Positions 23,046-34,733 of a DNA stretch of 64,000 nucleotides are shown one piece after another. The position numbers and the translations under genes were made by a program. This DNA comes from Protea cynaroides (taxonomy: Eukaryota; Streptophyta; Magnoliopsida; Proteales; Proteaceae): NCBI GenBank assembly GCA_028583415.1, contig CM053272.1, forward strand, positions 48,402,685-48,466,684, given 5' to 3'. Every line of letters starts with the position of its first letter. The stretch's first letter is position 1. The notes below the pieces were generated by a model that was given only the letters and a program-made list of their open reading frames with translations, did no database searches and was not told where the DNA came from.

Positions 23046-23131
23046 TGTCTTATATTAAAAGATCCTATGAGAAGAGCCGATAGCCGATCAACTTCAGGAG
23101 AGAAGAGAGAGAAAAAGATCCGGATTTTGAG

Positions 23132-23272
23132 GTGTCCAAATCCTCTCCTCCACAGCTCCCCGGCTCCCACCCCATCCAACCGTTGTAGGGGTGAGCCGGC
23201 TCAAACTCCACCCCCTCCAACGGTTGGATGGGGTGGGAGCCAGGGAGCCGTGGAGGAGAAGATTCGGTTCCG
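23132..23272. mobile_element. Short GC-rich hairpin element of the foldback family, copy 2
   Basis: The left arm, about 23135-23185, and the right arm, 23218-23270, are nearly perfect reverse complements (core GGCTCCCACCCCATCCAACC), with a roughly 32-bp loop containing GAGCCGGCTCAAAC. The end sequence AAATCCTCTCC resembles the ends of the copies at 43.9 and 45.2 kb. Confidence 0.75.
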
Positions 23273-23714
23273 ATTTTGATGGGGAAAAAAGAAGATAAAG
23301 ACAGAAGTATATAAAGTCCCTTTTTTCCATATTTCATGCATACAAATAAAAGCTTGCAAAGGCGGCAAGCGACAAAGGGAGTACAAGATCAGCTCCTCTC
23401 AAATCCAACAGTAAAGTTGATGATCCAACGATTGAAGTTAACACAGTAAACTTCAACCATTCGATCACAACTGGAGAAAGCATATTGAACTTGAGACGAT
23501 CTTTTTTATACCCATGCCACATTATTTTGATATAAATATACACAGGGGCAACCTTAAAGTTTTATCACCAACCTAATTTTGAACCGGAGAGGCACATAAG
23601 AAAATTTTATGACCCAATACAAGCACGCATTTCAGCATCTTACTCGAACTACAAGAACTCTTGAGACACAAAGGATTGTGTACTAGAGTCATTAGAGTAA
23701 GGTAATTCCAAGTC

Positions 23715-23965
23715 AGGAATTCAAATTGTCTCCACCCAAAGGTTCAGGAAGAGATTCGACTACCATCATCAACCGATGCCCAATACTTGGACATTGGCTA
23801 AATCCAAACCCTATATCTAAGCCAGTAAGGTGAACTGACAGAGGGCGTCTGCTTACGCACCAACTCGGATGGAGGGCTCAGATCCAGGTATCGGTTGCAC
23901 ACCCAAAGCCCGAACACTGACAAAAAATACCCACCTATGAATCAGAATCAAGAATCAAGAATCAA
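23715..23965. mobile_element. Degenerate foldback-family copy 3
   Basis: The segments CCGATGCCCAATACTTGGAC, CAGTAAGGTGAACTGACAGA and CAACTCGGATGGAGGGCTC line up in order with the 45.2-kb copy (CCGATGCCCGACA, AAGGTGAGCC, AGCTCGGATGGAGAGCTCGG). It is diverged and its arms pair poorly. Confidence 0.55.
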
Positions 23966-24810
23966 GAATCGGATCCAACCGATTCCAATCTGATCCATAC
24001 CTTTCAGACGAAATAACGAAGCTCGAAAGGGTAATTAGGATCTTGAGACCCACTTATTAATTACATGAATTGGTTTACAATAATTAAAATCAACCACACG
24101 TGGAAGGCCCTATTATATATATTATATTAAATTAAGTCAATCAAGAAAGCAAAGCCCTTTACAGCTAACAATCCACAATTCATCCCTTAAAACCAATACA
24201 CTCCACTCCAGACATTAACATCATCCAGCTAATATGACGTGCGTGCACGCACGCTAACACTTTGCTTACCAAACATCCTCCAGAGAATCTTTCCTGCTTT
24301 CCTGCTTTCCAATTTCCATTCCATACATTCATGCATAAAAAAGGTGGATGGAAAAGTTACCCAATTTAGGCTGCCAAACACAAAGTCTATGTAAAATTTC
24401 GAACAATCTATTTTGGTTAACCAGAAAGGTTCCATGTAGATCAGAATCATCATCAGATCTGCAAATCTCAACTCAGAAAACTATTCATAAAAGCATCGTT
24501 CATTCATGTGTTCATCGAGTCTAAACTCCTAAAGATACTGTAATGGAAGAACAAAAGAATTAACAGTAACTCCATTCCCCCCACCAAATTCCCCAAAGAA
24601 AACCAAAAACCCACGAGACCGATTGTCCATCTTCCCTCCAGCTCTCAACTCTCTGTACAGTATCCGATCAGAAGAAAAAAAAAGTGTGGAAAAAAACAAG
24701 TATACTGTTGTTAGGTTAGTAATGACGAAAACAAAATTTACCGCCCAACACCATTAAAACCAGAAAACAAAAAAGGGGAAAGGAATGAAAATCATGAAAA
24801 GACGAGGAAG
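23966..24810. other. Region downstream of the DUF1005 gene, no gene seen
   Basis: It contains a short AGAATCA run at about 23945-23970 and otherwise AT-rich sequence. Part of 24,500-24,819 is probably the DUF1005 3' UTR. Confidence 0.4.
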
Positions 24811-24819
24811 GCATCCAAA

Positions 24820-26660
24820 TCAGCCCATCAAATCCTGCTCTTGGCACATCTCCTTTCTCATTTTCTGAGAGAATAACCTGCATGCGTCCATGCTGAGATC
24901 GATGGCAGCAGCCAGAGCCACAAATGCCGCCGCATCCTCAGTGCAAGTCACGTGCTGCACACTCACTTCCACCGTGGGTTTACTGCATTTGCCTTCTCCT
25001 TCCACCCTCGACGACATCACGAACCCTCTGTACATACAATACGGCCATAACCCATATCCAAAGTCACCGCTGCTCTTAGGACTAACGACAGGAGAGCACG
25101 AATTGGCCGGCGTGGACTTCCCATTTGCACTCATGTCTATCACGAATTTCCCACCTTTGTTTGTGCTCATTGTTGATTCGGCCAGCACAATGCCAGCAGC
25201 GCTCATCCCATCATTGGTGTCAGGGAGAAGCTCGAATCGGTAGCCTAGGCCATCGCTGCCGCCGCGCTCCCGCCAGGCCTCCAGACGGCCCCAAGGCTTC
25301 CAGGTACCATCACCAGGGCGAAGAATCAACCAAGCCCCTGGGTTTGATCGGCTGACTCGGTCCGTACCCGGTGATGCGACGAATGGTGTCACCATCGATG
25401 CCGCCGCCACCGGAGAGCCTGAGAGGTCGTGGACTGTGATCGACCATCCTTTTCGTTCTTTGCTACTTCTCTCCTTGTCACTTCCCAGTGAGCCCAACCA
25501 TCCCCTTCCCGATTCTGGCACCGGTGATCTGCTCAATAACAAAGCAGAAGATTAGACAATGAATCCATGACAGAAAAGAAAACCTAAACAACAGAAAACA
25601 AAGGGAAATCTGGCTAGTCAACTCCTCTAAAAGCGAACAAAATATCCTCTCCCCCTCCAGATTGGGTATGAGATATTAAGAATAAAACCTTCTCAGTTCA
25701 ACAGAGTTAGAAAGATTGCGATACCGTACTCCAGTACCACTCCAAGCTCCAGAAGAATTTAGAGTTTGGGGTTTAACTAGTAATTTTAATTGCTAAAAGA
25801 TATTAATGTAACACCGCCACAGTGATTTCCGGTATCTTTCTTTTCAATTTGAGAAAGTTTTAATCATCTAACGCTCCAAATATTTGTTGGCTCGATTCAA
25901 TTTGAGAAAGTTTTAATCATCTAACGCTCCAAATATTAGTTGGTGACAGAATGCGGCTACCCGAGGTCAAACAGAGGCAAAAGCCTAAAGCCGGAAAGAG
26001 ATGAAAATGAGAAACAAGGAATGATTTGGAAGCTAACCTGGATCTCTGGTGGCGGTCTCTCGAATTTCTGAAACAGAAGTTGCAAGAAAAAACAGGCTGT
26101 CGGATGTTTCCTTGGATCTGGAATACCTGAGGACTACACTCCGGTTCACCGTCAAACTGAAACACGAACCTAGGATCAGGCTCAGCTCTCACATTCAAGT
26201 GCAGATGAGCAGACGAACCCTTAGCATTCTTACCAATCGAAATCCAACCATTATAAAAAACACAAGACCTAGACTCGGTTCCTTCTAGACCCAGAGGCAC
26301 CAAAACCCTTCCCAGAAGTTTCCCAGAGTTCACACCACAAGTAGTTCCACTACGGCCAGTATAGATGGCAATGGTAAGGCAAGGCTTGGCAGCAAAAATG
26401 GACTTAGCAGCAAGCTTCTCCAAATCAGTTTTACTCAAGTGGAAACTAGCCGATATAGTTTGAGCTTGACCATCAGGGAACTGACTCTCTGGCGGAATCA
26501 AAGGTACAATCGAAGTCTGCAGAGGGAAATTCTGTAGACTAATCTTACAGAAACATGGAGACGACGACGGATGTACAACAGAACGAGCAGGCTTCGAAGC
26601 CACCGGAATCTTCAAAGCAAGGTTTCCGACGAGAAGTTGTACGAAAGGACAAGGATCCAT
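24820..26660 (-). CDS. DUF1005 family protein, function unknown
   Basis: Two minus-strand exons, 26660-26038 and 25528-24820, join in frame (623 + 709 nt = 443 residues plus stop) across a 509-bp intron with donor CCAG|GTTAGC and acceptor GAGCAG. The N-terminus MDPCPFVQLLVGNLALKIP is the conserved start of the plant-specific DUF1005 family, and the first half has C2-like beta-rich character. Other recognisable blocks are the segment around FYNGWISIGKN, the part after the junction (GWSITVHDLSGSPVAAASMV, PGAWLILRPGDGTWKPWGRLE), and the C-terminus LAAAIDLSMDACRLFSQKM. Length is normal for the family. No enzymatic motif is visible and I know of no established biochemical role. The ATG is preceded by a GA-rich leader. 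Confidence 0.93.
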
Positions 26661-26734
26661 AACTTCCTTCTCTTTACGGCCAGTGTAGAATGACTGTAGA
26701 GTAATCTTTTCTGAATCTTTTCCAGTTTACGTGA

Positions 26735-26792
26735 GAGAGAGAGGAGAGAGAGGAGAGAGAGAGAGGAGAGAGAGGAGAGAGAAAGAGAGAGA
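26735..26792. repeat. GA-rich microsatellite in the presumed DUF1005 leader/promoter
   Basis: Runs of GAGAGA broken by GG, about 75-130 bp upstream of the ATG. On the coding strand this is a CT-rich tract, common in plant 5' leaders. The following 26,800-27,310 has no recognised feature except AT-rich sequence and a tandem 20-bp duplication at about 27271-27310 (ATGAATATTTATCATACC). Confidence 0.6.
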
Positions 26793-27315
26793 TCAGTAAG
26801 ATCAGTTCAATGGAGAACAGGAGTGAAGCGCTTTAATGGAACGGTAAAATGGTAGGGTCGCTAAAACGTCTGCGCTGCTACAGCCTGGAAGAACTGATGA
26901 AGAACCAATCCATAAGCTTGCGTGCGCCATGGGTGTTTCAGCTGGTGCGCAATGCGCACTTTCTCTCTCTTACTCTCTTCTGTCTCCTATGAGGTTTCTG
27001 GGATGGAAACAGTAGTCAGCCAGCAGATTTAAGTCTCTTATATGTTATTAATTGTATTATTTAATTTTTTTTATTTTTTTATTCAATTTTTAAAAAATTA
27101 AAAAATAAATTTTATGAGATTTTATGATTTTAATATAAAAGGAAAGAAAAGAAAAAAAAAAAAAAAGAAGGAATATCCACCGTCTGGAGGGTCCAATACA
27201 ACTGTACAGAACAGAGGAAATTGGTTACATCGTTTTGTTGGGTTACAGCTGTTTACAGGCTGTCTCCCTTATATGAATATTTATCATACCATATGAATAT
27301 TTATCATACCTATCA

Positions 27316-28024
27316 CGGATTTAAATCGTGTCGTCCCTGGTAATCGAGAGGAGGGGCGGCGACCCCACTAAATGGTTGTGACGTGGAGATCAGATGAATC
27401 TGACCTCTTCATTTAAATTGACAAATCAAGCTGATAAGGGTGTGTCGACTAGAAAGGAAGAAGGATTTACATGGATCCGCATTCTGTCCTCCCAGTGGTT
27501 CTGGGAGGACAGTGGCAACCTGTCCTGGATGGCCGTCACGTGGCTCTCAGTAAATTCGAGACCTACGTCCGAGCCGACACCCAACCGACAAGCCGAGCCG
27601 ACAGGGGTTGTCGGCTCAGACGTGGGTCTCAGATTCAACCGAGAGTCACGTAGCAGCCATCCGAGATAGGTTGCCGCGTCCTCCCAAAATCACGTCTCCT
27701 CCCAGTGGTCTGGGAGGACAGTGGCAACCTTCTTCGGAAGGTTGCCATGTGACTCTCGGTGAATCTGAGACCCACGTTCGAACCGACACCCAGCCGACAA
27801 GCCAAGCCGACAAGAGGGTGTCGGCTCAAACGTGGGTCTCGGATTCACCGAGTGCCACGTGGCAACCATCAGAGGAAAGTTGCCACCGTCCTCCCAGAAT
27901 GATTGGGAGGAGATGATGAAGATCCACGGAAGAGTCAGATTCATCCGACCTTTATGTGGTGACCATCTAGTGGGGTCACTGCCCCTCATCTCGAATCTCA
28001 GGGAAAAACGATGTGGATCCACCG
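27316..28024. mobile_element. TIR/foldback element with two internal hairpins, copy 4
   Basis: Ends CGGATTTAAATCG and CGATGTGGATCCACCG begin imperfect inverted repeats of about 100 bp, sharing GAGGGGCGGCGACCCCACTA-like sequence and GATGAATCTGAC. A candidate 5-bp target duplication TATCA lies at 27311-27315 and 28025-28029. Inside are two hairpins in tandem (about 27490-27700 and 27700-27910), each centred on GACAAGCC(G/A)AGCCGACA and flanked by CTGGGAGGACAGTGGCAACC. Overlapping ORFs on both strands are a by-product of the inverted structure, and no transposase is present. Confidence 0.75.
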
Positions 28025-28289
28025 TATCACTCATCTCAGGTTTCTCAAAAATCTCCAACTAATATCACCTACATATCCAGCTTTCCTCTTCGAATTGGAA
28101 ATCTCAATTATGCCCTCATATCTCTTTGGGATGAGAATAAAACATGGAGGTGGGGACCACAATTATCCAAACCCGGAATAACCAGAGAGCCTTAACCTAA
28201 TATTTAAAAAGTCATCAAACTAAATAAATGAATAAATAAAGTTTAAGAATTCAACCAACAAAAAAAAAAAAAAAAACCTCATTTCAGAG

Positions 28290-28815
28290 AGAGGATTTAT
28301 ACTAATTACATCTATCATCTGCTACTTTCTATAATTACATATATCATTCTTAATTGTAATAAAAAAGACTATTTCATTGACGATGTTAAGTCTAAATTTT
28401 AAAAGATAATTTTACCTTTGTAGGGTTTACAACGTTTACTCTTTCTTTTCTACAGACGACGTTTTGAATCACAACAGCTGCCCACACGGCATCCAAGTCC
28501 ACTTCAATCGAACGTTGTCATCATCAGAGTGGTTGTGGAAGTTGATGCTATCGAAATAGAAGATGTTGCAGGAGAAGTTGCTATTTAAGGTGAAGATTGT
28601 TTTTCTTCGTGAAATAGAAAAAGTGAAAGACGATGGATTTTTTTCGTTCTAAAAATTTTAAAACGATCTGACAACAAACTTAACACCGTTAACAGAATAG
28701 ACTTTTTTATTACATGTTTCTGAAATTAAGGGTGATATGTGTAATTATCATAAACTAGTGGATTGTTAGTGTAATTAATCTATAATACAGGGGTAGTACG
28801 TGTAATTTTCCATCT
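28290..28815. mobile_element. Non-autonomous MULE-like element with about 140-bp TIRs
   Basis: The left end (AATTACATCTATCATCTGC, TAATTACATATATCATTCTT, GTAATAAAAAAGACTATT, GATGTTAAGTCTA) recurs in reverse complement at the right end (ATTACACGTACTACCCCTG, AATTACACATATCACCCTTA, GTAATAAAAAAGTCTATT, GGTGTTAAGTTTG). Long TIRs of this composition are typical of plant Mutator-like elements. I could not identify a clean 9-bp target duplication. The interior (about 28440-28630) contains unplaced, less AT-rich sequence. Confidence 0.65.
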
Positions 28816-30004
28816 CTCTTTTTTTTTATCTATTTTTTTTTTTTTTGGTAGGTTTTGGATCTACTTTGATGTATGGAAATGGATCGAATATGGTCTGAAT
28901 AATAGGATATGGATACTTCTAAATTAGCAGTGATATCTTTAAATGGATATATATACGAATTGAGTCTAGATTTTCAACTATCTGTCTAGAGTGGGACCTT
29001 CTTTCCTGATGAAATAATTCCTATCATTTTGTAATCTTCAAGATCGTTAATTATTTAATTTTTTTTATTATTAATTAGATATTTAGATGAATTCAAGAGT
29101 ACAACTCATTTGCACACATACATGTATCCTCCACCACTGGATCATATCACCGGTTATATCTAATGAATCCTACACTCGATGGATGTGAAAGAATTCATGC
29201 GAAGAGTACATGTACATGCAGGGGAATTCAACTCTGAATCAAATAAACTATATTTAATTTAATATAATTGATTTACCTTTGTCTCATACCTTCCATCAAG
29301 TGACAGGGAAAAACGAACCCAATCAGGATCATTAAAATGAAAAATCAACAACATATGATTGGAATCGGATTATCAGAAAGAGGGTATCTAAATTGATAAT
29401 GCATTAAAATTTCATCATACATTTTGATTGTATGATCCCTTATGTACTATATATTTCCTCCTTTTTAAATTATTCATAATTTAAAATTTTTTGTTTTAAA
29501 ATATATAAGGAAAAGTATTTTTTAACTGCAGGTATCTATGGCCACCTCATCAGATAATTTTTTTATTCATTTTTCCTCTCCAATTGATTTAATTATTCAT
29601 TAATGAAGGGAGTAGCCTGTAGGGTACCCGACCACTTGGAGAACCATTCCATATATATATATATATATATATATAATAAAAGAAGTTTGTACTCTAATGG
29701 ATATTTCTAGATTGGCAAAAATGGGAGAAGGATGTAAGAAGATATATTAAAATCTTATATGTTAATCATTTGGAAGAGAGAGAAGAGGTGTAGATTTTTA
29801 GGAGGAGAGAGAAAGGAGGGATGTAAGAGGAAGAACAAGTCGATAAAAATATATGACATGTAGCACATGGAATACATTTTTGTGGATGGAATACGCCGCT
29901 AGGTCACCCACTCAAGTTTCAAGTTTCAAGTTTCAAGTTTCATATTCTATATAGTAAACCAAGCAACTATGAGTCTTTATGTTTTTCTCTTCTTGGTGAG
30001 GGAG
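28816..30004. other. Intergenic, simple repeats only
   Basis: It contains a (TA)n run at about 29650-29674 and a four-fold CAAGTTT heptamer repeat at about 29915-29940. No gene is recognised. Confidence 0.4.
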
Positions 30005-30215
30005 GCTTCGGTTTTAGTTTAAGTAATTGGTATCGAATTGTCGGATCGTCGTATTAATTTTGGAGTTAGTCGATCCCTAATCCTATCCTATTTTAATATA
30101 ATTATATACAATATTTGCCACGTGTTAATTTTCCATTAGATCTGTATGCTAATCTAATCCGATCCTAATCAGATCAATTTTGAACATAAACGATACTGTA
30201 TCCGATACCTAGATT
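30005..30215 (+). repeat. Dispersed MITE-like repeat, family A, copy 1
   Basis: It shares TATTTTAATATNATTATATA, a CACGTGT-like block, ATCCGATCCTAATCAGATCA and AATTTTGAACAT, in the same order, with copies at 32,565 and (inverted) 60,855. GTATCGAAT at the left and CCGATACC at the right may be the terminal inverted repeat. Confidence 0.6.
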
Positions 30216-31654
30216 TTTTTTTTTTTTTAAACTCATGATTTTTTAATGAGGCCAAATTTGTAATTAAAAATATTTGCTTCATAGTCTTGTAGCCTCAATA
30301 CATAACTAAAGATCAAGTGGCTTAACATTTGTTAACTAATGGAGGCAGGCAATCTACTGTATCTATTCTGTTTAGGCTTCTTCCCCTCCCCCACTCACTT
30401 GTATTTCTCTCTGGATTTTGATATTGTCAAGTGCTCTTATAACTAAACAAAATTGGAAAAAAAAAATAAAAAAAAATTAGGTGCTCTGCATCTTGTATCT
30501 GTTCTCCAAATAGTCAATGAAGCATTCCTCTCTTATTTTCTCCAGAAACAGTAAAATTAAGTATTTCAAGATCCAAGTTGGTACATTAATTTAAAAAAAA
30601 AAAAAAAAAAACTTTGGTATAAAAGTCAAACATTATGAGAATGTATATTATGGGAGGTTAGATACTTGAACATCAGCTGAAATTTGACATGTGATTAATT
30701 AAAACCATTTCCTTGATATCTAGATTGTCAAATTTGCCAAATCATGCTTCCACGTGACTAATACTTGGATGTTGTTCTAAAAAATCTTTCGCTACAATTT
30801 TATTAATTTGATTTGGTTTAGTAACTAAGTATTCGATCGCCCCCCAATGGTCTAGAGAGAGGATATATGATGGTTCGACACACACAGGTACACCATATAG
30901 AGACACACAAACGAGAGTACGAAATCAAAAACTCAATCTTCAACTGGCACTGGTATCGGAGCTGGCACATTAACTGGCTAGAAATCTCGCCGGTTAAAAT
31001 CTTGCTTAATATTTGCATGAGATGCTTCTCCTTCCCTTCTTCTTGTGGTACTGCAACAGTTTATATTTCATTTTCATACCATTTATATTGACCAAAAAAT
31101 AGGAAAAATATGAAACCTCTCTTTTAAGTTCTAATATAATAAATTTTAAAAGATTCCCAAATTGTCCGCTTACATACGTCATTTCACACGTCACAAGGTT
31201 ATTTTATTCATTCTCTCTCTCTCCTTTCTCACAGTCATGAACCCTTATGGATAATACCATTTCATGCTCTGTCATTAGTGTGGCGTGCGAGATTTCTTCT
31301 ATGCCTGTAATGTGGGGAACCTTCTCCAATAATTTTTTATGGTATTACTAATGCGTGGCATCTTAGCTGTGTTAATCTATTTTGCAACTTAGTTGGTAGT
31401 CAAATTTTTGAAAATCCAAATTCTAATCCAAATAATTAGGTTTATCAATTTTTGAAGAAAAGCTCTGAAAATGATTGAAAGTTCAGTATTTGTATTTTGA
31501 GAAATGCTTAAGTTCTAGAAATTGGAATAGCTTAATCAAACCTTGTACATGGTAAAAAAAAATATATCATCTAACAAACCTTTGCTTTAAAGGATGGACA
31601 CCATAGAATATTTGGAAGGACATCTAATACTTTATACATTAAATGAAGCATAAT
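30216..31654. other. Intergenic, no gene seen
   Basis: AT-rich sequence with poly-A/T tracts (30,220; 30,460; 30,592). Frames of 62-74 codons around 30,820-31,190 match nothing I recognise. Confidence 0.4.
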
Positions 31655-31935
31655 TGCCCTGTTTGTTTTGCTGGAAAATTTTCTGTGCAAATGATATTTT
31701 ACATAAAAAATTTCCTCTGACTTTGTTTGCTTTGACATAATATTTCATGTAAGAATTTACTTGTATTTTTTTTTTTTTTTTTTTTTGTTTCCAAGTGGTA
31801 AAATATAAATGATCTCTAATATTGGAAAAAAAATTTATTTAAATGTTCATGTAAAATTTTACATCAACAAACAGAATCAAAGAAAAATTTTCATATAAAA
31901 TATGACTTGTATGGAAAATTTTAAGTACTACCCAA
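31655..31935. mobile_element. hAT-like MITE, family B, copy 1
   Basis: It begins CCCTGTTTGTTTTGCTGG, contains GCAAATGATATTTTACAT, and ends with the inverted CAACAAACAGAATCAAAG. The first 60 bases match the copy at 58,055. A poly-T run of about 22 lies in the middle. Confidence 0.5.
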
Positions 31936-32564
31936 AAACTATCTCTAACATCAACTATCACCCACGACTATTTTAAAACATCAACCGCATCCATTAAATG
32001 TGGAAACTTAAAAAAGTAAAAGACATTTATACTCTTGTTCTTTAGATTTCTGCACATTTTAAGACCTGCAACTCCATCTTATCCCTATGAGATTTTTTGT
32101 GATTCCTCCTTCGTTTGTCTGGTGGTCATGAAGGGTAGAGTTTACTTTTATTTGACTTGCTTTTCTGGTATTTCGTACAAATTCTTATATTGGGATGGGG
32201 AGTGGAAGATCTCACGGTTGGCGTTCACAAACCATATACAGAAAAATAAGGCTCTTATGGCTTATGGAGAGTAGTTTCATTACCTATCAGCAATGCTTTT
32301 GTCAATCTCCTGTGGTGATTCTCGAATAAAGTGACAAGGTTTGAATAGGATTATGGTGAATAAAATGAAATAAAATTGTAACATATAGAAGGGACAAGGT
32401 CTGAATAAGTGTTCAGCATGATCTAAGCCAATTCCCCCAAGAATAAATGAGTTGAAGAACTAAGAGTTGAGAATTCCCTGCAGATCAAGTAAAGTTGCCT
32501 CAGTATGGTCGCTTGATTCCTGTTGGTCTCCCTCGGAGTCACACCATGTTAAGCCCCCACAATT
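31936..32564. other. Intergenic, no gene seen
   Basis: A 79-codon frame at 32,035-32,274 is the only open frame and is unrecognised. No RNA gene or repeat boundary was seen. Confidence 0.4.
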
Positions 32565-32706
32565 GGATCCAAGGTTCAAGTAATTGGTATGTCCAATACG
32601 ATCGTATTTTAATATTATTATATACGCTATCGACCATGTGTAACTTTCTGGATGAATCCATACATCAATCCAATCCGAATCGGATCAATTTTGAGCATTG
32701 AGTATC
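32565..32706 (+). repeat. Dispersed MITE-like repeat, family A, copy 2 (right end lost)
   Basis: The order of blocks matches copy 1 (TATTTTAATATTATTATATA, GACCATGTGTAACTTTC, CCGAATCGGATCAATTTTGA). It abuts the plastid-derived segment within a few bases. Confidence 0.65.
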
Positions 32707-32712
32707 CCGTCC

Positions 32713-33209
32713 GAGAAGTACATTCACAAGAATGAAACTCAAAGGAATTGACGGGGTCGCACAAGTAGTAGAGCATGTGGTTTAATTCAATGCAAAGCGA
32801 AGAATCTTACTAGGGCTTGGCATGCTGCGAATCCTCTTGAAAGAGAGGAGTGCCTTTAGGAACGCTAGTTGTCGTCAGTTCGTGCCGTAATGTGTTGGGT
32901 TAAGTCCAACAATGAGTGCAACCCTCGTGTTTAGTTGTCACCATTGAGTTTGAAACCCTAAATAGACTTCTGGTGATGAGCCAAAGGAAGGTAAAAATGA
33001 CGTCAAGTCATCATGCCCCTCATACCTTGGGCAATGCATGTGCTACAATAGATGGGACAAAGGGTCCCAATCCCACGAGGGTAAGCTAATTACAAATACC
33101 CGTCCTCAAGTCAAATAGCAAGTTGCAACTTGTATGCATGAAACCGGAATAGCTAATTATCGTCTGCATGAAACCGGAATAGCTAGTTATCAACGGTCAA
33201 CCATATGGC
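32713..33209 (+). pseudogene. Nuclear plastid DNA insert: 3' part of plastid 16S rRNA
   Basis: Hallmark small-subunit rRNA strings are present: AAACTCAAAGGAATTGACGG, AGCATGTGGTTTAATTC, ATGACGTCAAGTCATCATGC and GTGCTACAATA. The plastid/cyanobacterial variant GCGAATCCTCTTGAAAGAGA shows the source. The region corresponds to roughly E. coli positions 880-1375. Many former C and CG positions are now T/TG or A, the pattern of methylated-cytosine decay in nuclear DNA, so this is an old insert. About 18 bases are missing after GGAACGC, and TGCATGAAACCGGAATAGCT is duplicated (about 33136-33180). It is not a functional rRNA gene. Confidence 0.95.
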
Positions 33210-33596
33210 ATATATGATTGATTTAATATTATATGAAGAGATTGCTTACCCTACATATAATAGATTAATGTTCATATTTGTGTATTCTAAAATGGTTTTT
33301 TTTTGGTAAGTATGTATTTTAAAAGAAAAAATTTCATCTACATCCCATCAAAGATTGTTAATATCATTTACATCCACAAGAATGTAAAAACATCATCTAC
33401 TACCCAAAACTTTTGTTGTGGTAATCAAAGAAGTCCACTCCATTAGTTGATTCCCGTTAGTTGCTGATGTCAGCTCAAATGAAATTTTTCATGGACAATA
33501 TTGCCTTTTAGAATTAAAGTAAAAAACCATTTTACCCTTTTTTTTTTCTTCTTCTTTATGTTTCTTTCTTCTTCTTTTCTCTTCTTCTTCAATATG

Positions 33597-33768
33597 TCAA
33601 CTGCACAAGTTCATAAAAAGGTACGATAAACGTCAACCATCTTCATCCCCTGCTCTTCAGACCTAAATATCAATCCAAGCAATCGATTGAAGTCATGTTT
33701 GGTCCTCAATAGAATGATTCAATTCATGAAATCAAAACAGACATTTACAGGTCTCCTCAAGTATTCAA
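33597..33768 (+). repeat. Direct repeat R1 inside the Pack-MULE-like element
   Basis: A 172-bp segment (TCAACTGCACAAGTTCATAA to GTCTCCTCAAGTATTCAA) repeated at 34248-34419 with roughly 90 % identity. R2 ends within the last codons of the ORF, so the ORF's stop codon (34,416-34,418) is contributed by the repeat edge. Confidence 0.88.
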
Positions 33769-34415
33769 ACTGTATCGCCTCAGTCTTCCTTTTGGATTGA
33801 AATTTACAGTTGATTTTGGAAGCATTTAAAGCCCCCTAATTTTTTCTTCGGGCCCCTTCTACCATGGATTCAACTTAGAAGCAATAATTTCATAATCCAG
33901 TTGCAGAGAGAATGCCGGAGTAAGAAATAAGAATGAGATTCTACCCATTCTCCAATCTTCTCCGTTCAACTCTACCCATTTTACACATACCATGTCTCAA
34001 TCTCATAACATATTGAACCCAAATAAACAAATTGATGACAATAGAGTACCTCCATATCTCCGACATGGAACAACAACAACAACAAGAGTCAAGACCTAAC
34101 CAAGCTCTGTTGTAGTCGGGCTGCAAGATCTGTTTTAATCTTCCTCATCATCCTCATCCTCATCCTAACTATCATCCTCATCCTCATCCTAACCATCATC
34201 CTCATTCTCGCATCTACAATCTTCAAACCCCAAAAACCTTAAATTTGTGAACTACACAAGTTCATAAAAAGGCACGATAAACATCAACCATCTTCATCCC
34301 CTGCTCTTTAGACCTAAATATTAATCCGAGCAGTCGATTGAAGGCATGTTTGATCCTCGATAGAATGATACAATTTATGAAATCAAAACAGGCATTTAAA
34401 GGTCTCCTCAAGTAT

Positions 34416-34733
34416 TCAACGGTTGATTTTGACCCATATCCATTCGATCAAATGTCGACCAAAAGACTGAGGCGACACAGAATTTGGCCTTAAATAAGCC
34501 CAAGATGCTTGTTTAACAAGGTGATTTCTGATGCAGATCTCATAGCCATAACCTACAATATCCGTAGGAGATTGGATGCTAGACGCAGGCGATGATGGCA
34601 GCAAATCCTTCAAAGAAGTGTATTTCGTGACTTTCGTATGTAATCGCAAGGAGATAAGCTCCAGATCATCTGCAACAGAGATAGTGTTCCTCCGTTGAAA
34701 AACAGCATCCGTCATCATGGTAGCCGGAGGCAT
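34416..34733 (-). CDS. Small conserved plant protein carried in a Pack-MULE-like element
   Basis: 105 codons from ATG (34,733) to TGA; the open frame continues upstream of the ATG without another ATG. Blocks MTDAVFQRRNTISVADDLEL (residues 7-26), KVTKYTSLKDLLPSSP (about 36-51) and YEICIRNHLVKQASWAYL (about 63-80) look like a conserved small plant-specific protein family that I recall but cannot name. No signal peptide or transmembrane segment is seen. The C-terminal end (IEWIWVKINR) runs into direct repeat R2, so it may differ from the parental gene. The frame is intact, so the copy is either recent or under constraint. Expression is unknown. Confidence 0.6.
   Translation of the reverse strand: MPPATMMTDAVFQRRNTISVADDLELISLRLHTKVTKYTSLKDLLPSSPASSIQSPTDIVGYGYEICIRNHLVKQASWAYLRPNSVSPQSFGRHLIEWIWVKINR

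Noticed and set aside
27394..28062. Cluster of 60-122-codon ORFs on both strands
   Set aside because: They are products of the palindromic foldback element; their translations repeat each other and match no family.
32713..33209. A functional rRNA gene
   Set aside because: Only the 3' third is present, with many changes at universally conserved positions, a deletion and a duplication. It is a plastid DNA insert.
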